Part shown: one piece after another, positions 14,030 to 21,485 of the stretch | How the letters are laid out: each line of letters begins with the position of its first letter | How positions within the stretch are numbered: position 1 is the stretch's first letter | DNA from: Oryzihumus sp036391795 | GTDB lineage: Bacteria; Actinomycetota; Actinomycetes; Actinomycetales; Dermatophilaceae | NCBI RefSeq assembly: GCF_036391795.1 | Contig: NZ_DASVZH010000131.1 | Span: forward strand, 1-22,307 | Length of the DNA: 22,307 nt | Direction of reading: 5' to 3' | Notes under the pieces: model-generated | Database searches by the model: none | The model's input: only the letters and a program-made list of their open reading frames with translations | Told to the model about the DNA's origin: nothing | Translations under genes and position numbers: made by a program

Positions 14030-15301
14030 ATGAGCAAGGAGACGTTGATGAGCCGAGCCGGTATGTCGCGCCGCGGCTTCCTGGGTGGTGTCGGGCTCGG
14101 GGGTGCCGGGATTGCCGCGGGAGCCTTCGGGGCCCAGCAGTGGACGGCGCACGCCGACCCGGGACGCGGGCCCGCTGCCGGGGACCGCGTCGACTTCCAC
14201 GGCTCCCGCCAGGCGGGCATCGCCACCCCGGCCCAGGACCGCCTCGCCTTCGCCGGCTTCGACGTCGTGACGTCCTCGCGCCAGGAGCTGCGGGACCTGC
14301 TGGTCGAGTGGACCGCGGCCGCCGCGGCGATGACCCGTGGGGCGATGGTGCCCGGTGGGTCGGCGCGGCCGGACGCCCCGCCGGCCGACACCGGTGAGGC
14401 GCTGGGCCTGCCGGCGAGCCGGCTCACGGTCACCGCCGGCTTCGGGCCCTCCCTGTTCGACGGGCGTTTCGGCCTGGCCGACCGGCGACCCGCGGCGCTG
14501 ACCCGGCTGCCGGCACTGCCCGGAGAGGAGCTCGACCTGGACCGCAGTGACGGCGACCTGTGCATCCAGGCCTGCGCCCAGGACCCGCAGGTGGCCTTTC
14601 ACGTCATCCGCAACCTCGCCCGCATCGGCAGCGGTGCGGTCCGGACGCGCTGGTCGCAGCTCGGCTTCGGCCGCACCTCCTCCACGAGCAGCAGCCAGTC
14701 GACGCCGCGCAACCTCATGGGCTTCAAGGACGGCACGCGCAACGTGCTCGGTGACGACGAGCGCCGGATGGCCGACCACGTCTGGGTGCCGCAGGGTTCG
14801 GACCAGGCATGGATGACCGGCGGGACCTACCTCGTGGCCCGGCGCATCCGCATGCACGTCGAGGCCTGGGACCGCGCGACGCTCACCGATCAGGAGGACA
14901 CCTTCGGCCGCACCAAGGTCGAGGGGGCGCCGCTGACCGGGACCCGCGAGCAGGACGTCCCGGACTACCGCGCGAAGCGCCCCGACGGCGAGGCGGCGAT
15001 CCCGCTGAACGCCCACATCCGGCTGGCCGCGCCGGAGAACAACGGGGGCCGGGCCATCCTGCGCCGGGGCTACTCGTTCACCGACGGCATCGACCCCAGC
15101 TCCGGGGAGCTCGACGCCGGGCTGTTCTTCATCGCGTTCATGCGCTCGCCGCAGGTGTTCATCGACCTGCAGAACGTGCTGGGCTCCCGGGACGCGCTGA
15201 ACGAGTACATCCAGCACACCGGCTCGGGCCTGTTCGCCTGCCCGCCCGGCGTGCGCGACGCCGGCGACCACTGGGGGCGGGCGCTGTTCGCGCCGGCCTG
15301 A
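14030..15301 (+). CDS. efeB: Tat-exported Dyp-type heme peroxidase EfeB
   Basis: A 423-aa dye-decolorizing-type peroxidase, third gene of the efe operon. A twin-arginine signal (SRRGFLGG, residues 13-20, followed by a hydrophobic stretch and an AHA-type cleavage site near 42) marks export of the folded, heme-loaded protein. The DyP signature GFKDG is at 231-235 with catalytic Asp234; the proximal heme His is probably 329 in NAHIRL, with the arginine pair 345-346 nearby. It is thought to oxidise Fe(II) for EfeO or to draw iron from heme. GGGAGGA is 6 nt before ATG 14030; in-frame ATGs at codons 7 and 12 could also serve. Its last 22 codons are repeated downstream at 15469. Confidence 0.95.
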   Translation: MSKETLMSRAGMSRRGFLGGVGLGGAGIAAGAFGAQQWTAHADPGRGPAAGDRVDFHGSRQAGIATPAQDRLAFAGFDVVTSSRQELRDLLVEWTAAAAAMTRGAMVPGGSARPDAPPADTGEALGLPASRLTVTAGFGPSLFDGRFGLADRRPAALTRLPALPGEELDLDRSDGDLCIQACAQDPQVAFHVIRNLARIGSGAVRTRWSQLGFGRTSSTSSSQSTPRNLMGFKDGTRNVLGDDERRMADHVWVPQGSDQAWMTGGTYLVARRIRMHVEAWDRATLTDQEDTFGRTKVEGAPLTGTREQDVPDYRAKRPDGEAAIPLNAHIRLAAPENNGGRAILRRGYSFTDGIDPSSGELDAGLFFIAFMRSPQVFIDLQNVLGSRDALNEYIQHTGSGLFACPPGVRDAGDHWGRALFAPA

Positions 15302-15311
15302 CCCGGCAGCG
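15236..15311 (+). repeat. Direct repeat, copy 1: 3' end of efeB
   Basis: This 76-bp segment covers the last 22 codons including the stop, plus 10 nt of trailer. It is repeated at 15469-15544 with 5 mismatches by my count, an offset of 233 bp. Confidence 0.9.
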
Positions 15312-15468
15312 GTCCGCCCGTGCCGTGAGCGACCCGGGATCTGCCCGGCGCCCCCGGAGTCGTGTGGCCGACACGCGGTGCGGCCGAGGGGCCGGGAGCG
15401 CAGATACGGGGTTGGTGGGCGAAGCCGGGGCCCGGCGCACGGGCTCGGCGGAAGTGCGAGTCGAGCGC

Positions 15469-15544
15469 GCCTGCCCGCCCGGCGTGCGCTACGCGGGCGA
15501 CCACTGGGGGCGGGCACTGTTCGAGTCGGCCTGACCCGGCAGCG
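15469..15544 (+). pseudogene. Direct repeat, copy 2: efeB 3'-end remnant
   Basis: A second copy of the efeB end, encoding ACPPGVRYAGDHWGRALFESA and stop, identical to copy 1 at 71 of 76 positions by eye. No rest of a peroxidase gene precedes it. The 157 bp between the copies (15312-15468) hold no recognisable gene, integrase or terminal repeat. It looks like a scar from recombination, where an incoming efeB allele replaced the resident gene and left its old 3' end behind; a local duplication followed by loss is the alternative. Confidence 0.85.
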
Positions 15545-15561
15545 TCCGGCCGGCGCGCCCC

Positions 15562-15906
15562 TCAGCGCTCGTGCGGGAGCACGGCCTCCGGTGCGGCCAG
15601 GGCGTCGCGCCAGACCAGCCACTTGCGCTGCACCTCGGCGTCGAGGTCGATGCCGTGGTGCCGGGCCAGGAGCAGGGTCTGGCACAGCACGTCGGCGACC
15701 TCGGAGCGGAAGGCCTGGTCGAGCTCGTCCGGTGTCAGGCCCTTCGTGCGTGCCTGGCCATCACGCATCAGCTGGGCCTGGGTGAGCTCGCCGACCTCCT
15801 CCTGCAGCTTGAGCAGAAACCACGTGTCGTCCCGGTCGATGCCGAACCGCTGCGCGTAGACGTGGGAGATCTGCTCGACCTGGTCGGTCAGCGCGTCGAG
15901 GTCCAT
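15562..15906 (-). CDS. MazG-like nucleotide pyrophosphohydrolase
   Basis: A 114-aa all-helical protein of the MazG/dUTPase-type superfamily, which hydrolyses nucleoside triphosphates to monophosphate and pyrophosphate and often removes damaged nucleotides. The metal-binding helix carries EEVGE (36-40), and the partner helix SEVADVL has Glu69 and Asp72, giving the EExxE...ExxD pattern. The single-domain length fits the short MazG-like proteins. The start is uncertain: ATG 15906 gives a natural MDLDAL N-terminus, while GTG 15936 would add 10 residues; neither has a good Shine-Dalgarno. It lies 45 nt after the dioxygenase stop codon on the same strand, so the two may be co-transcribed. Confidence 0.85.
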   Translation of the reverse strand: MDLDALTDQVEQISHVYAQRFGIDRDDTWFLLKLQEEVGELTQAQLMRDGQARTKGLTPDELDQAFRSEVADVLCQTLLLARHHGIDLDAEVQRKWLVWRDALAAPEAVLPHER

Positions 15907-15951
15907 GGCGGGCCACTGTGCCACGGCGCTCGCCACCCCGTGGCCGCTGGT

Positions 15952-16752
15952 TCAGTTGAGCTGCCAGGAGCGCTTGGACAGGCCGTACCAGAACCCCTCG
16001 ATGACCGAGCGGTTGTCGGGCGTGCCGGCCTCGAACGCCGCGCCCAACGACACGAACAGCGGCGCGAAGTGCTCGGTGCGCGGGTGGGCGCGCCGGGCGG
16101 CCGGGGCCTTGTGCAGGAAGTCCATCAGCGCGTCGACGTCGCCGGTGGCCATCACCTCGCGGGCCCAGGCGTCGAACTCGGTCGACCACGACGGCGCGGG
16201 GGAGTCGGAGGGCAGCCGCGGGTTGAACTCGGACAGGTTGTGGGTGGTGAAGCCCGACCCGACGATCAGCGTGCCCGAGTCGCGCAGCGGCTTGAGCTTG
16301 CGCCCGATCTCGAAGAGCTTCTGCGGGTCCAGCGTCGGCATCGACATCTGCAGCACCGGGATGTCCGCCTCGGGGTACATCTCCACGAGCGGCACGTAGG
16401 CGCCGTGGTCCAGCCCGCGCCGGGTGTCCTGGTGCACCGGCGTGGCGGGGGAGTGCAGCAGCTTCGTGACGTCGGCGGCGAGCTCCGGGGCGCCCGGCGC
16501 GTCATACGTCACCTCGTAGTAGCGCTGGGGGAAACCCCAGAAGTCATAGACGAGAGGCACTCTCGTCGTCGCGGACAGCGCGAGCGGGGCCTCCTCCCAG
16601 TGCGCCGAGACCATGAGGACGTTGGTGGGCCGCGGCATCCCGGCCGACCACCCGGCGAGCTCGCGCGTCCAGGTGGTGTCGTCGGCCAGCGGTGGCGCTC
16701 CGTGGCTGAGGTAGAGCACCGGCATACGGCTGTCAGGGGTGGTCTCGGTCAC
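15952..16752 (-). CDS. LigB-family extradiol dioxygenase (DODA/YgiD-type)
   Basis: A 266-aa class III extradiol ring-cleavage dioxygenase of the 4,5-DOPA dioxygenase type. Conserved histidines are His17 in LSHGAPP, His51 in SAHWEE, His116 in LDHGAYVPL, His171 in TTHNL and His228 in EHFAPL; in E. coli YgiD the equivalents bind zinc and line the active site. The natural substrate in bacteria is mostly unknown, although these enzymes cleave catechols such as DOPA in vitro. I chose GTG 16752, which lies 6 nt after a -10 TATGCT with a TTGAAC -35 18 nt further up, so the message is probably leaderless. The longer reading begins at a TTG that is part of that -35. Confidence 0.9.
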   Translation of the reverse strand: MTETTPDSRMPVLYLSHGAPPLADDTTWTRELAGWSAGMPRPTNVLMVSAHWEEAPLALSATTRVPLVYDFWGFPQRYYEVTYDAPGAPELAADVTKLLHSPATPVHQDTRRGLDHGAYVPLVEMYPEADIPVLQMSMPTLDPQKLFEIGRKLKPLRDSGTLIVGSGFTTHNLSEFNPRLPSDSPAPSWSTEFDAWAREVMATGDVDALMDFLHKAPAARRAHPRTEHFAPLFVSLGAAFEAGTPDNRSVIEGFWYGLSKRSWQLN

Positions 16753-16758
16753 GGCACC

Positions 16759-16790
16759 AGCATACGCCGACCAAAGTTTAATGTTCAACT
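16759..16790 (-). promoter_or_regulatory. Vegetative promoter and dyad operator of the dioxygenase gene
   Basis: On the minus strand, TTGAAC (16783-16788) and TATGCT (16759-16764) are 18 nt apart, a strong vegetative promoter, and RNA would start at or next to the GTG. Over the -35 lies the imperfect palindrome AGTTGAACATTAAACT (16775-16790, 12 of 16 symmetric), strikingly AT-rich here and of the kind bound by MarR-family repressors. No MarR gene is in the window. Confidence 0.65.
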
Positions 16791-16965
16791 AACTGGTGGT
16801 TTCAGGCACGCGCGGTGGTCCACGCAGGTCAGGACCCAAGTCCCCTTTCGGCCCTGCTTGGTACGTGGTGCCCGATTTCATGCCTTACCGTCTGAGACGC
16901 ATGGCCCCGTCCGAGCAGCGACGAATCCGCTGCACGTGGCCGTGTGGAACGGAAGTGGGGTACCC

Positions 16966-19722
16966 ATGAGCACCAGCACAGGCCGCCGCCTGGTCATCGT
17001 CGAGTCGCCTGCCAAGGCCAAGACGATCGCCGGCTACCTGGGCAAGGACTACGACGTCGAGGCCTCGGTCGGGCACATCCGCGACCTGCCCAACCCCAGC
17101 GAGCTCCCGGCGGAGATGAAGAAGGGCCCCTACGGCAAGTTCGCCGTCGACGTCGACAACGGCTTCGAGGCCTACTACGTGGTCGACCCCGACAAGAAGA
17201 AGAAGGTCGCCGAGCTCAAGCGCCTGCTCAAGGACGCCGACGAGCTCCTGCTGGCCACTGATGAGGATCGCGAGGGCGAGGCCAGCGCCTGGCACCTGCT
17301 CGAGGTGCTCAAGCCCAAGGTCCCGGTCAGGCGCATGGTGTTCCACGAGATCACCAAGGAGGCGATCCAGCGCGCTGCCACCGAGACCCGCGACCTGGAC
17401 ACCCGCCTCGTCGACGCCCAGGAGACCCGGCGCATCCTCGACCGGCTCTACGGCTACGAGGTGTCCCCGGTGTTGTGGCGCAAGGTCCGCCAGGGCCTGT
17501 CCGCCGGCCGCGTGCAGTCCGTCGCGACGCGCATGGTGGTCGAGCGTGAGCGCGAGCGCATGGCCTTCCGCAAGGCGTCCTACTGGGACGTCGAGGGCGA
17601 CTTCGCCCCGACCGGTTCCGCCGGCCAGGCCTTTGCAGCCCGGCTCTCCGCCGTGGGCAGCAAGCGCGTGGCGACCGGGCGCGACTTCGACGACGCCGGC
17701 CAGCTCAAGGGCGGCAACGTCGTCCACCTCGACGAGGCCACCGCGCACGCCATCGCCGAGGGCGTGCGCGCCGCTGCCGTCAGCGTCACCGACGTGCAGG
17801 AGAAGCCCTACACCCGCCGGCCGTCCGCGCCGTTCACCACCTCGACGCTGCAGCAGGAGGCCAGCCGCAAGCTGCGCCTGTCCAGCAAGAACGCCATGCG
17901 CGTGGCCCAGCGGCTCTACGAGAACGGTTACATCACCTACATGCGTACGGACAGCACGACGCTGTCCGAGGCCGCCCTGACCGCGGCGCGCAGCCAGGCC
18001 CGCGACCTGTATGGCGCGGAGTACGTCCCGGACTCGCCGCGCCGCTACGAGAAGAAGGTCAAGAACGCCCAGGAGGCGCACGAGGCGATCCGCCCGGCGG
18101 GTGACCGCTTCCGCACCCCAGCCCAGGTCGCCGGCGAGCTGCGCGGTGAGGAGTTCGCGCTCTATGAGCTCATCTGGAAGCGCACCGTCGCCTCGCAGAT
18201 GGCCGACGCCCGCGGCTCCACCGCCACCGTCAAGCTCGGCGCCACCCTGGCCGACGGCCGCCGCGTCGAGTTCTCCGCCAGCGGCACCGTCATCACCTTC
18301 CGCGGCTTCCTCGCCGCCTACGAGGAGGGGCGCGACGACGAGGCCGCGGCCAGGGCCGAGCGCGCCGACGAGGAGCGCCGCCTGCCCAAGCTCAGCACCG
18401 GTGTCGCGCTCGAGGTGCTGCGGGCGGAGGCCGACGGCCACGAGACCAGCCCGCCCGCGCGATACACCGAGGCCACCCTCGTGAAGGCCATGGAGGAGAA
18501 GGGGATCGGGCGTCCATCGACCTACGCGGCGACGGTCGGCACGATCCAGGACCGCGGCTACGTGCGCACCCGCGGCTCGGCGCTGATCCCGACGTGGCTG
18601 GCGTTCGCGGTGACCCGGCTGCTGGAGGAGCACTTCCCCAAGCTGGTCGACTACGACTTCACCGCGGCCATGGAGGAGGACCTCGACCGCATCGCCAACG
18701 GCGACGAGGGCCGCGTGGCCTGGCTCAAGCGGTTCTACTTCGGCGACGAGGCGACCAGCATCGAGGGGCTGCGCGCCCTCGTGGACGACCTCGGTGAGAT
18801 CGACGCCCGGGGCATCTCCACCATCGAGATCGGCGACGGCATCGTCGTGCGCGTGGGCCGCTACGGTCCCTACGTCGAGGAGACCGTGCCGGCCGGCGTC
18901 GACGCCGCGACCGGTGAGGTGTCCGACGGCGCGAGCGGGGAGTCCCGCCGGGCCACCATCAACGACGACGTCGCCCCCGACGAGATGACCCCGGAGAAGG
19001 CCCGCGAGCTGCTCGAGGCCGCCGCCGACGACGGCCGGGTGCTCGGCCAGGACCCCGAGACCGGACGCGACATCGTGGCCAAGGCGGGCCGCTACGGCCC
19101 ATACGTCACCGAGGTGCTGCCGGAGGACCTGGCGAACCTCAAGGGCAAGAGCAAGATCAAGCCCCGCACCGCCAGCCTGTTCAAGGACATGGACCTGGCG
19201 AGCCTCGACCTCGAGACCGCGCTGAAGCTGCTCAGCCTGCCCCGGGTCGTCGGCAAGGACCCCGAGTCCGGCGAGGAGATCACCGCCCAGAACGGCCGCT
19301 ACGGGCCCTACCTGAAGAAGGGCACCGACTCGCGATCGTTGGAGGCCGAGGCCCAGCTCTTCACCATCACCGAGGAGGAGGCGCTGGCGATCTACGCCCA
19401 GCCCAAGCAGCGCGGGCGCGCCGCCGCCGCGCCGCTGAAGGAGCTCGGTGACGACCCGGTGAGCGGCAGGCCGATGCTGGTCAAGGACGGCCGGTTCGGT
19501 CCCTACGTCACCGACGGCGAGACCAACGCGACGCTGCGCAAGGACGACGACCCCGACTCGATCACGCCCGAACGTGGCGCCGAGCTGCTCGCCGAGAAGC
19601 GCGCCAAGGGCCCGTCCACCCGCAAGCGGGCGGCCAAGAAGACCGCGGCGAAGAAGACCACGGCCAAGAAGACGACCGCGCGCAAGACCACCGCAAAGAA
19701 GGCCGCGGCCAAGAAGGCCTGA
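16966..19722 (+). CDS. topA: DNA topoisomerase I (type IA)
   Basis: A protein of 918 aa that relaxes negative supercoils by a 5'-phosphotyrosine mechanism. The Toprim domain has Glu13 in IVESPAKAK and the acidic site ATDEDREGE (Asp99, Asp101). The catalytic tyrosine is Tyr325 in YITYMRTDST, matching Tyr319 of E. coli. Instead of zinc fingers the C-terminus has four Topo_C repeats, seen as GRYGPY or GRFGPY near 631, 708, 777 and 842. It ends in a Lys/Ala/Thr-rich basic tail (about 885-918), a known actinobacterial trait that aids DNA binding and processivity. After DREGEA the family usually has Ile-Ala-Trp; here it is Ser-Ala-Trp. ATG 16966 begins the conserved N-terminus; the upstream frame is open but shadowed by the minus-strand genes. 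A terminator follows at 19746. Confidence 0.98.
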   Translation: MSTSTGRRLVIVESPAKAKTIAGYLGKDYDVEASVGHIRDLPNPSELPAEMKKGPYGKFAVDVDNGFEAYYVVDPDKKKKVAELKRLLKDADELLLATDEDREGEASAWHLLEVLKPKVPVRRMVFHEITKEAIQRAATETRDLDTRLVDAQETRRILDRLYGYEVSPVLWRKVRQGLSAGRVQSVATRMVVERERERMAFRKASYWDVEGDFAPTGSAGQAFAARLSAVGSKRVATGRDFDDAGQLKGGNVVHLDEATAHAIAEGVRAAAVSVTDVQEKPYTRRPSAPFTTSTLQQEASRKLRLSSKNAMRVAQRLYENGYITYMRTDSTTLSEAALTAARSQARDLYGAEYVPDSPRRYEKKVKNAQEAHEAIRPAGDRFRTPAQVAGELRGEEFALYELIWKRTVASQMADARGSTATVKLGATLADGRRVEFSASGTVITFRGFLAAYEEGRDDEAAARAERADEERRLPKLSTGVALEVLRAEADGHETSPPARYTEATLVKAMEEKGIGRPSTYAATVGTIQDRGYVRTRGSALIPTWLAFAVTRLLEEHFPKLVDYDFTAAMEEDLDRIANGDEGRVAWLKRFYFGDEATSIEGLRALVDDLGEIDARGISTIEIGDGIVVRVGRYGPYVEETVPAGVDAATGEVSDGASGESRRATINDDVAPDEMTPEKARELLEAAADDGRVLGQDPETGRDIVAKAGRYGPYVTEVLPEDLANLKGKSKIKPRTASLFKDMDLASLDLETALKLLSLPRVVGKDPESGEEITAQNGRYGPYLKKGTDSRSLEAEAQLFTITEEEALAIYAQPKQRGRAAAAPLKELGDDPVSGRPMLVKDGRFGPYVTDGETNATLRKDDDPDSITPERGAELLAEKRAKGPSTRKRAAKKTAAKKTTAKKTTARKTTAKKAAAKKA

Positions 19723-19745
19723 CCTGCCGCTATCCCGTGTCGTCG

Positions 19746-19781
19746 CCTCCGCCGCCCCTCGCACCACCGGGGCGGCGGAGG
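19746..19781 (+). terminator. topA terminator hairpin
   Basis: A perfect 13-bp stem, 19746-19758 with 19769-19781, closes a 10-nt loop, 23 nt after the topA stop codon. A T/G-rich stretch follows without a true T-run. Confidence 0.82.
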
Positions 19782-19815
19782 TGTGTCGGCGCCCCGCCCT
19801 AACCTCGACGCCACA

Positions 19816-19831
19816 TCGCACACTTGTTCGA
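19816..19831 (+). promoter_or_regulatory. LexA (SOS) box upstream of the SprT-like gene
   Basis: TCGCACACTTGTTCGA matches the actinobacterial LexA form TCGAAC-N4-GTTCGA at 11 of 12 fixed positions. It lies 15 nt before ATG 19846, just downstream of a -10-like TAACCT (19800-19805), a place where LexA would block transcription. The adjoining TGTTCGAACA (19825-19834) is also a perfect palindrome. Confidence 0.65.
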
Positions 19832-19845
19832 ACATCGGAGGGATG

Positions 19846-20574
19846 ATGGAGCTCGAGGGGGCGCGCCGGATGGCCACGGCGCTGATGGCCGAGCACGGGC
19901 TGGCCGGCTGGCGGCTGGTCCTGGACAACGCCAAGACCCGGGCCGGGGTCTGCCGGCCGGCGCGGCGCGAGATCGGGCTGAGCCGGGCGATCACCGCGCT
20001 GCACACGGAGGCCGAGGTCCGCGACACCGTGCTGCACGAGATCGCCCACGCGCTGGTCGGGGCCCACCACGGCCACGACGCGGTGTGGCGGGCCAAGGCC
20101 CTGGAGATCGGCTCCACCGGCCGGCGGTGCGTCGACACCGCCTCCGCCCGGCCCCCGGCGCCGTGGACCGGCACCTGCCCGGCCGGGCACACCACGACCC
20201 GCCACCGTCGCCCGACCCGCGTGGTGACCTGCGGGCAGTGCTCGCGCAGCTTCGACCCGCGCCACGTCATCGCCTGGCGCTTCCACGGCGAGGTCGTGCC
20301 GATGCACCCGGCCTATGACCGCGAGCTGGCCCGGCTGCGGCGGCGGGTCGGCGGATCGGAGCAGCAGCCGGTGGCCGCCCGGGGGACCCGCTCGGCACCG
20401 GCGGCCGCGGCCGAGCTGGTCGCCCTGCCGGTGGGCACCGTCGTGCGGGTCGGGGGCGGCGGCCGCTATGCCGGGACGACCGGGGTGGTCGAGAAGCGTG
20501 GCCGCACCCGCTACCACGTGCGCACGCGGCTGGGCCTGCTCACGGTCCCCTTCGCCATGGCCGAGCCGGTCTGA
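19846..20574 (+). CDS. SprT-like zinc metalloprotease domain protein
   Basis: A 242-aa protein. The metallopeptidase motif HEIAH is at 64-68, with a third ligand likely His77 in HHGHDAVW. A zinc-ribbon-like part follows with Cys111, Cys129 and Cys132. A C-terminal Gly-rich beta segment (about 190-240) resembles a KOW/SH3-like fold. SprT/SPRTN proteases digest proteins crosslinked to DNA; whether bacterial members do the same is inferred. GGAGGG at 19837-19842 precedes two adjacent ATGs. I chose the second (19846) for spacing; ATG 19843 adds one residue. The LexA box directly upstream supports a DNA damage role. Confidence 0.88.
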   Translation: MELEGARRMATALMAEHGLAGWRLVLDNAKTRAGVCRPARREIGLSRAITALHTEAEVRDTVLHEIAHALVGAHHGHDAVWRAKALEIGSTGRRCVDTASARPPAPWTGTCPAGHTTTRHRRPTRVVTCGQCSRSFDPRHVIAWRFHGEVVPMHPAYDRELARLRRRVGGSEQQPVAARGTRSAPAAAAELVALPVGTVVRVGGGGRYAGTTGVVEKRGRTRYHVRTRLGLLTVPFAMAEPV

Positions 20575-20632
20575 CCCGTCAGCCCGGTCGTGGCCGGGGG
20601 GCGGGGCCGCACGGCATACCGGGGAAAGGGTG

Positions 20633-20663
20633 TTGACCCTCACGTGACGTGAGGGCTCATAGT
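20633..20663 (+). promoter_or_regulatory. MerR-type autoregulatory promoter with tipA-like operator
   Basis: TTGACC (20633-20638) and CATAGT (20658-20663) are separated by 19 nt, the long spacer that MerR-family activators untwist. The spacer carries a perfect dyad CCCTCACGT-G-ACGTGAGGG (20637-20655). Its core CCTCACGTGACGTGAGG differs by one base from the operator of Streptomyces tipA as I recall it. The -10 ends 7 nt before ATG 20671, so the message is probably leaderless. Confidence 0.85.
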
Positions 20664-20670
20664 CGGTGCC

Positions 20671-21462
20671 ATGACCGGGACGACGCGGGTGGGTGAGTCC
20701 TTGACCGTGGGCCAGGTGGCCGAGCGGTTCGGGGTGACGGTGCGCACGCTGCACCACTACGACGAGATCGGGTTGCTGTCGCCGGGCGAGCGCTCTGCGG
20801 CCGGCTACCGGCTCTACACCCAGGACGACCTCACGTGCCTGCAGCACATCGTGGTCTACCGCCGGCTCGGGTTCGCCCTGGAGGAGGTCGCCCTCCTGCT
20901 GGAGCACCCCGAGACGGTGGAGGCCCACCTGCGACGTCAACGCGCAGCGGTCATGTCCCGGCTCGACGAGATGCGCGATCTCGTGACAGCCATCGACCGA
21001 GCACTGGAGAGGGAGATGAACCAGCAACCCGCCACCACCGAGGACATGAAGGAGCTCTTCGGGGACGGCTTCTACGAGAGCCAGGCCGAGGCGCAGGAGC
21101 GGTGGGGCGACACCGACGCCTGGAAACAGTCACAGCAGCGGACCAAGGGCTACACCAAGGCCGACTGGGAGGAGGTCAAGGCCGAGAGCGACGCGCTGCA
21201 CGCGGCGTTCACGGCGGCGATGGAGGCCGGGGCCCCGCCGACCAGTGAGGCCGCGATGGACGCCGCCGAGGCGCACCGGCAGCACATCGACCGCCGGTTC
21301 TACGCCTGCTCGCCCGAGATGCACCGGGGCCTGGCCGAGCTCTACGTCAGCGACCCGCGTTACACCGCGACCTACGACGAGATCCGTCCCGGCATGGCCC
21401 ACTACGTCCACGACGCGATGGTCGCCAACGCCGAGAGGGTGACGCGGCAGCAGCAGGGTTAG
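20671..21462 (+). CDS. TipA-like MerR-family transcriptional activator
   Basis: A protein of 263 aa. An N-terminal MerR DNA-binding domain covers about 11-80 (LTVGQVAERFGVTVRTLHHY, residues 11-30), followed by a coiled coil at about 82-115. A C-terminal TipAS effector domain covers about 125-255, with HRQHIDRRFYACSPEMHRGL (202-221) and YVSDPRYTATYDEIRPGM recognisable. In Streptomyces TipAL this all-helical domain captures thiopeptide antibiotics, partly through cysteine. Cys213 is the candidate equivalent, the only cysteine in that domain here. The gene sits behind its own tipA-like operator, so autoactivation is likely. Like tipA, it has an internal start at ATG 21016. Other ligands than thiopeptides are possible. 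Confidence 0.93.
   Translation: MTGTTRVGESLTVGQVAERFGVTVRTLHHYDEIGLLSPGERSAAGYRLYTQDDLTCLQHIVVYRRLGFALEEVALLLEHPETVEAHLRRQRAAVMSRLDEMRDLVTAIDRALEREMNQQPATTEDMKELFGDGFYESQAEAQERWGDTDAWKQSQQRTKGYTKADWEEVKAESDALHAAFTAAMEAGAPPTSEAAMDAAEAHRQHIDRRFYACSPEMHRGLAELYVSDPRYTATYDEIRPGMAHYVHDAMVANAERVTRQQQG
21006..21018 (+). promoter_or_regulatory. Internal ribosome site for a TipAS-like short product
   Basis: GGAGAGGGAG lies directly before the in-frame ATG at 21016 (codon 116), at the junction of coiled coil and effector domain. Starting there would give a 148-aa effector-only protein, close to the 144 aa of Streptomyces TipAS, which is made by the same kind of internal start. The upstream start at 20671 lacks a Shine-Dalgarno. 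Confidence 0.6.
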
Positions 21463-21485
21463 GCCGTCACGGGGGTGCTCTGGCC

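Noticed and set aside
15312..15468. Mobile element between the two efeB 3' ends
   Set aside because: Too short, with no ORF resembling a transposase or integrase and no terminal inverted repeats; I treat it as unexplained spacer.
13904..15685. Long minus-strand frame opposite efeB
   Set aside because: It is a shadow of efeB with no Shine-Dalgarno and no recognisable product.
16786..16788. TTG start for the dioxygenase gene
   Set aside because: The TTG is part of a good -35 element, and the extra 12 residues are not conserved-looking; GTG 16752 fits a leaderless promoter.
16958..16963. GGGTAC just before topA as a stress-sigma -10
   Set aside because: It ends only 2 nt before the ATG and has no -35; the RNA would start inside the coding region.
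15571..16965. 465-codon upstream extension of the topA frame
   Set aside because: It runs opposite the MazG-like and dioxygenase genes and has no domain similarity; the TopA family N-terminus starts at 16966.
16885..21027. Minus-strand open frame of 1380 codons spanning topA, the SprT gene and the TipA-like start
   Set aside because: It crosses three real plus-strand genes, two terminators and promoters, and its translation is Gly/Leu/Val/Arg-rich without motifs.
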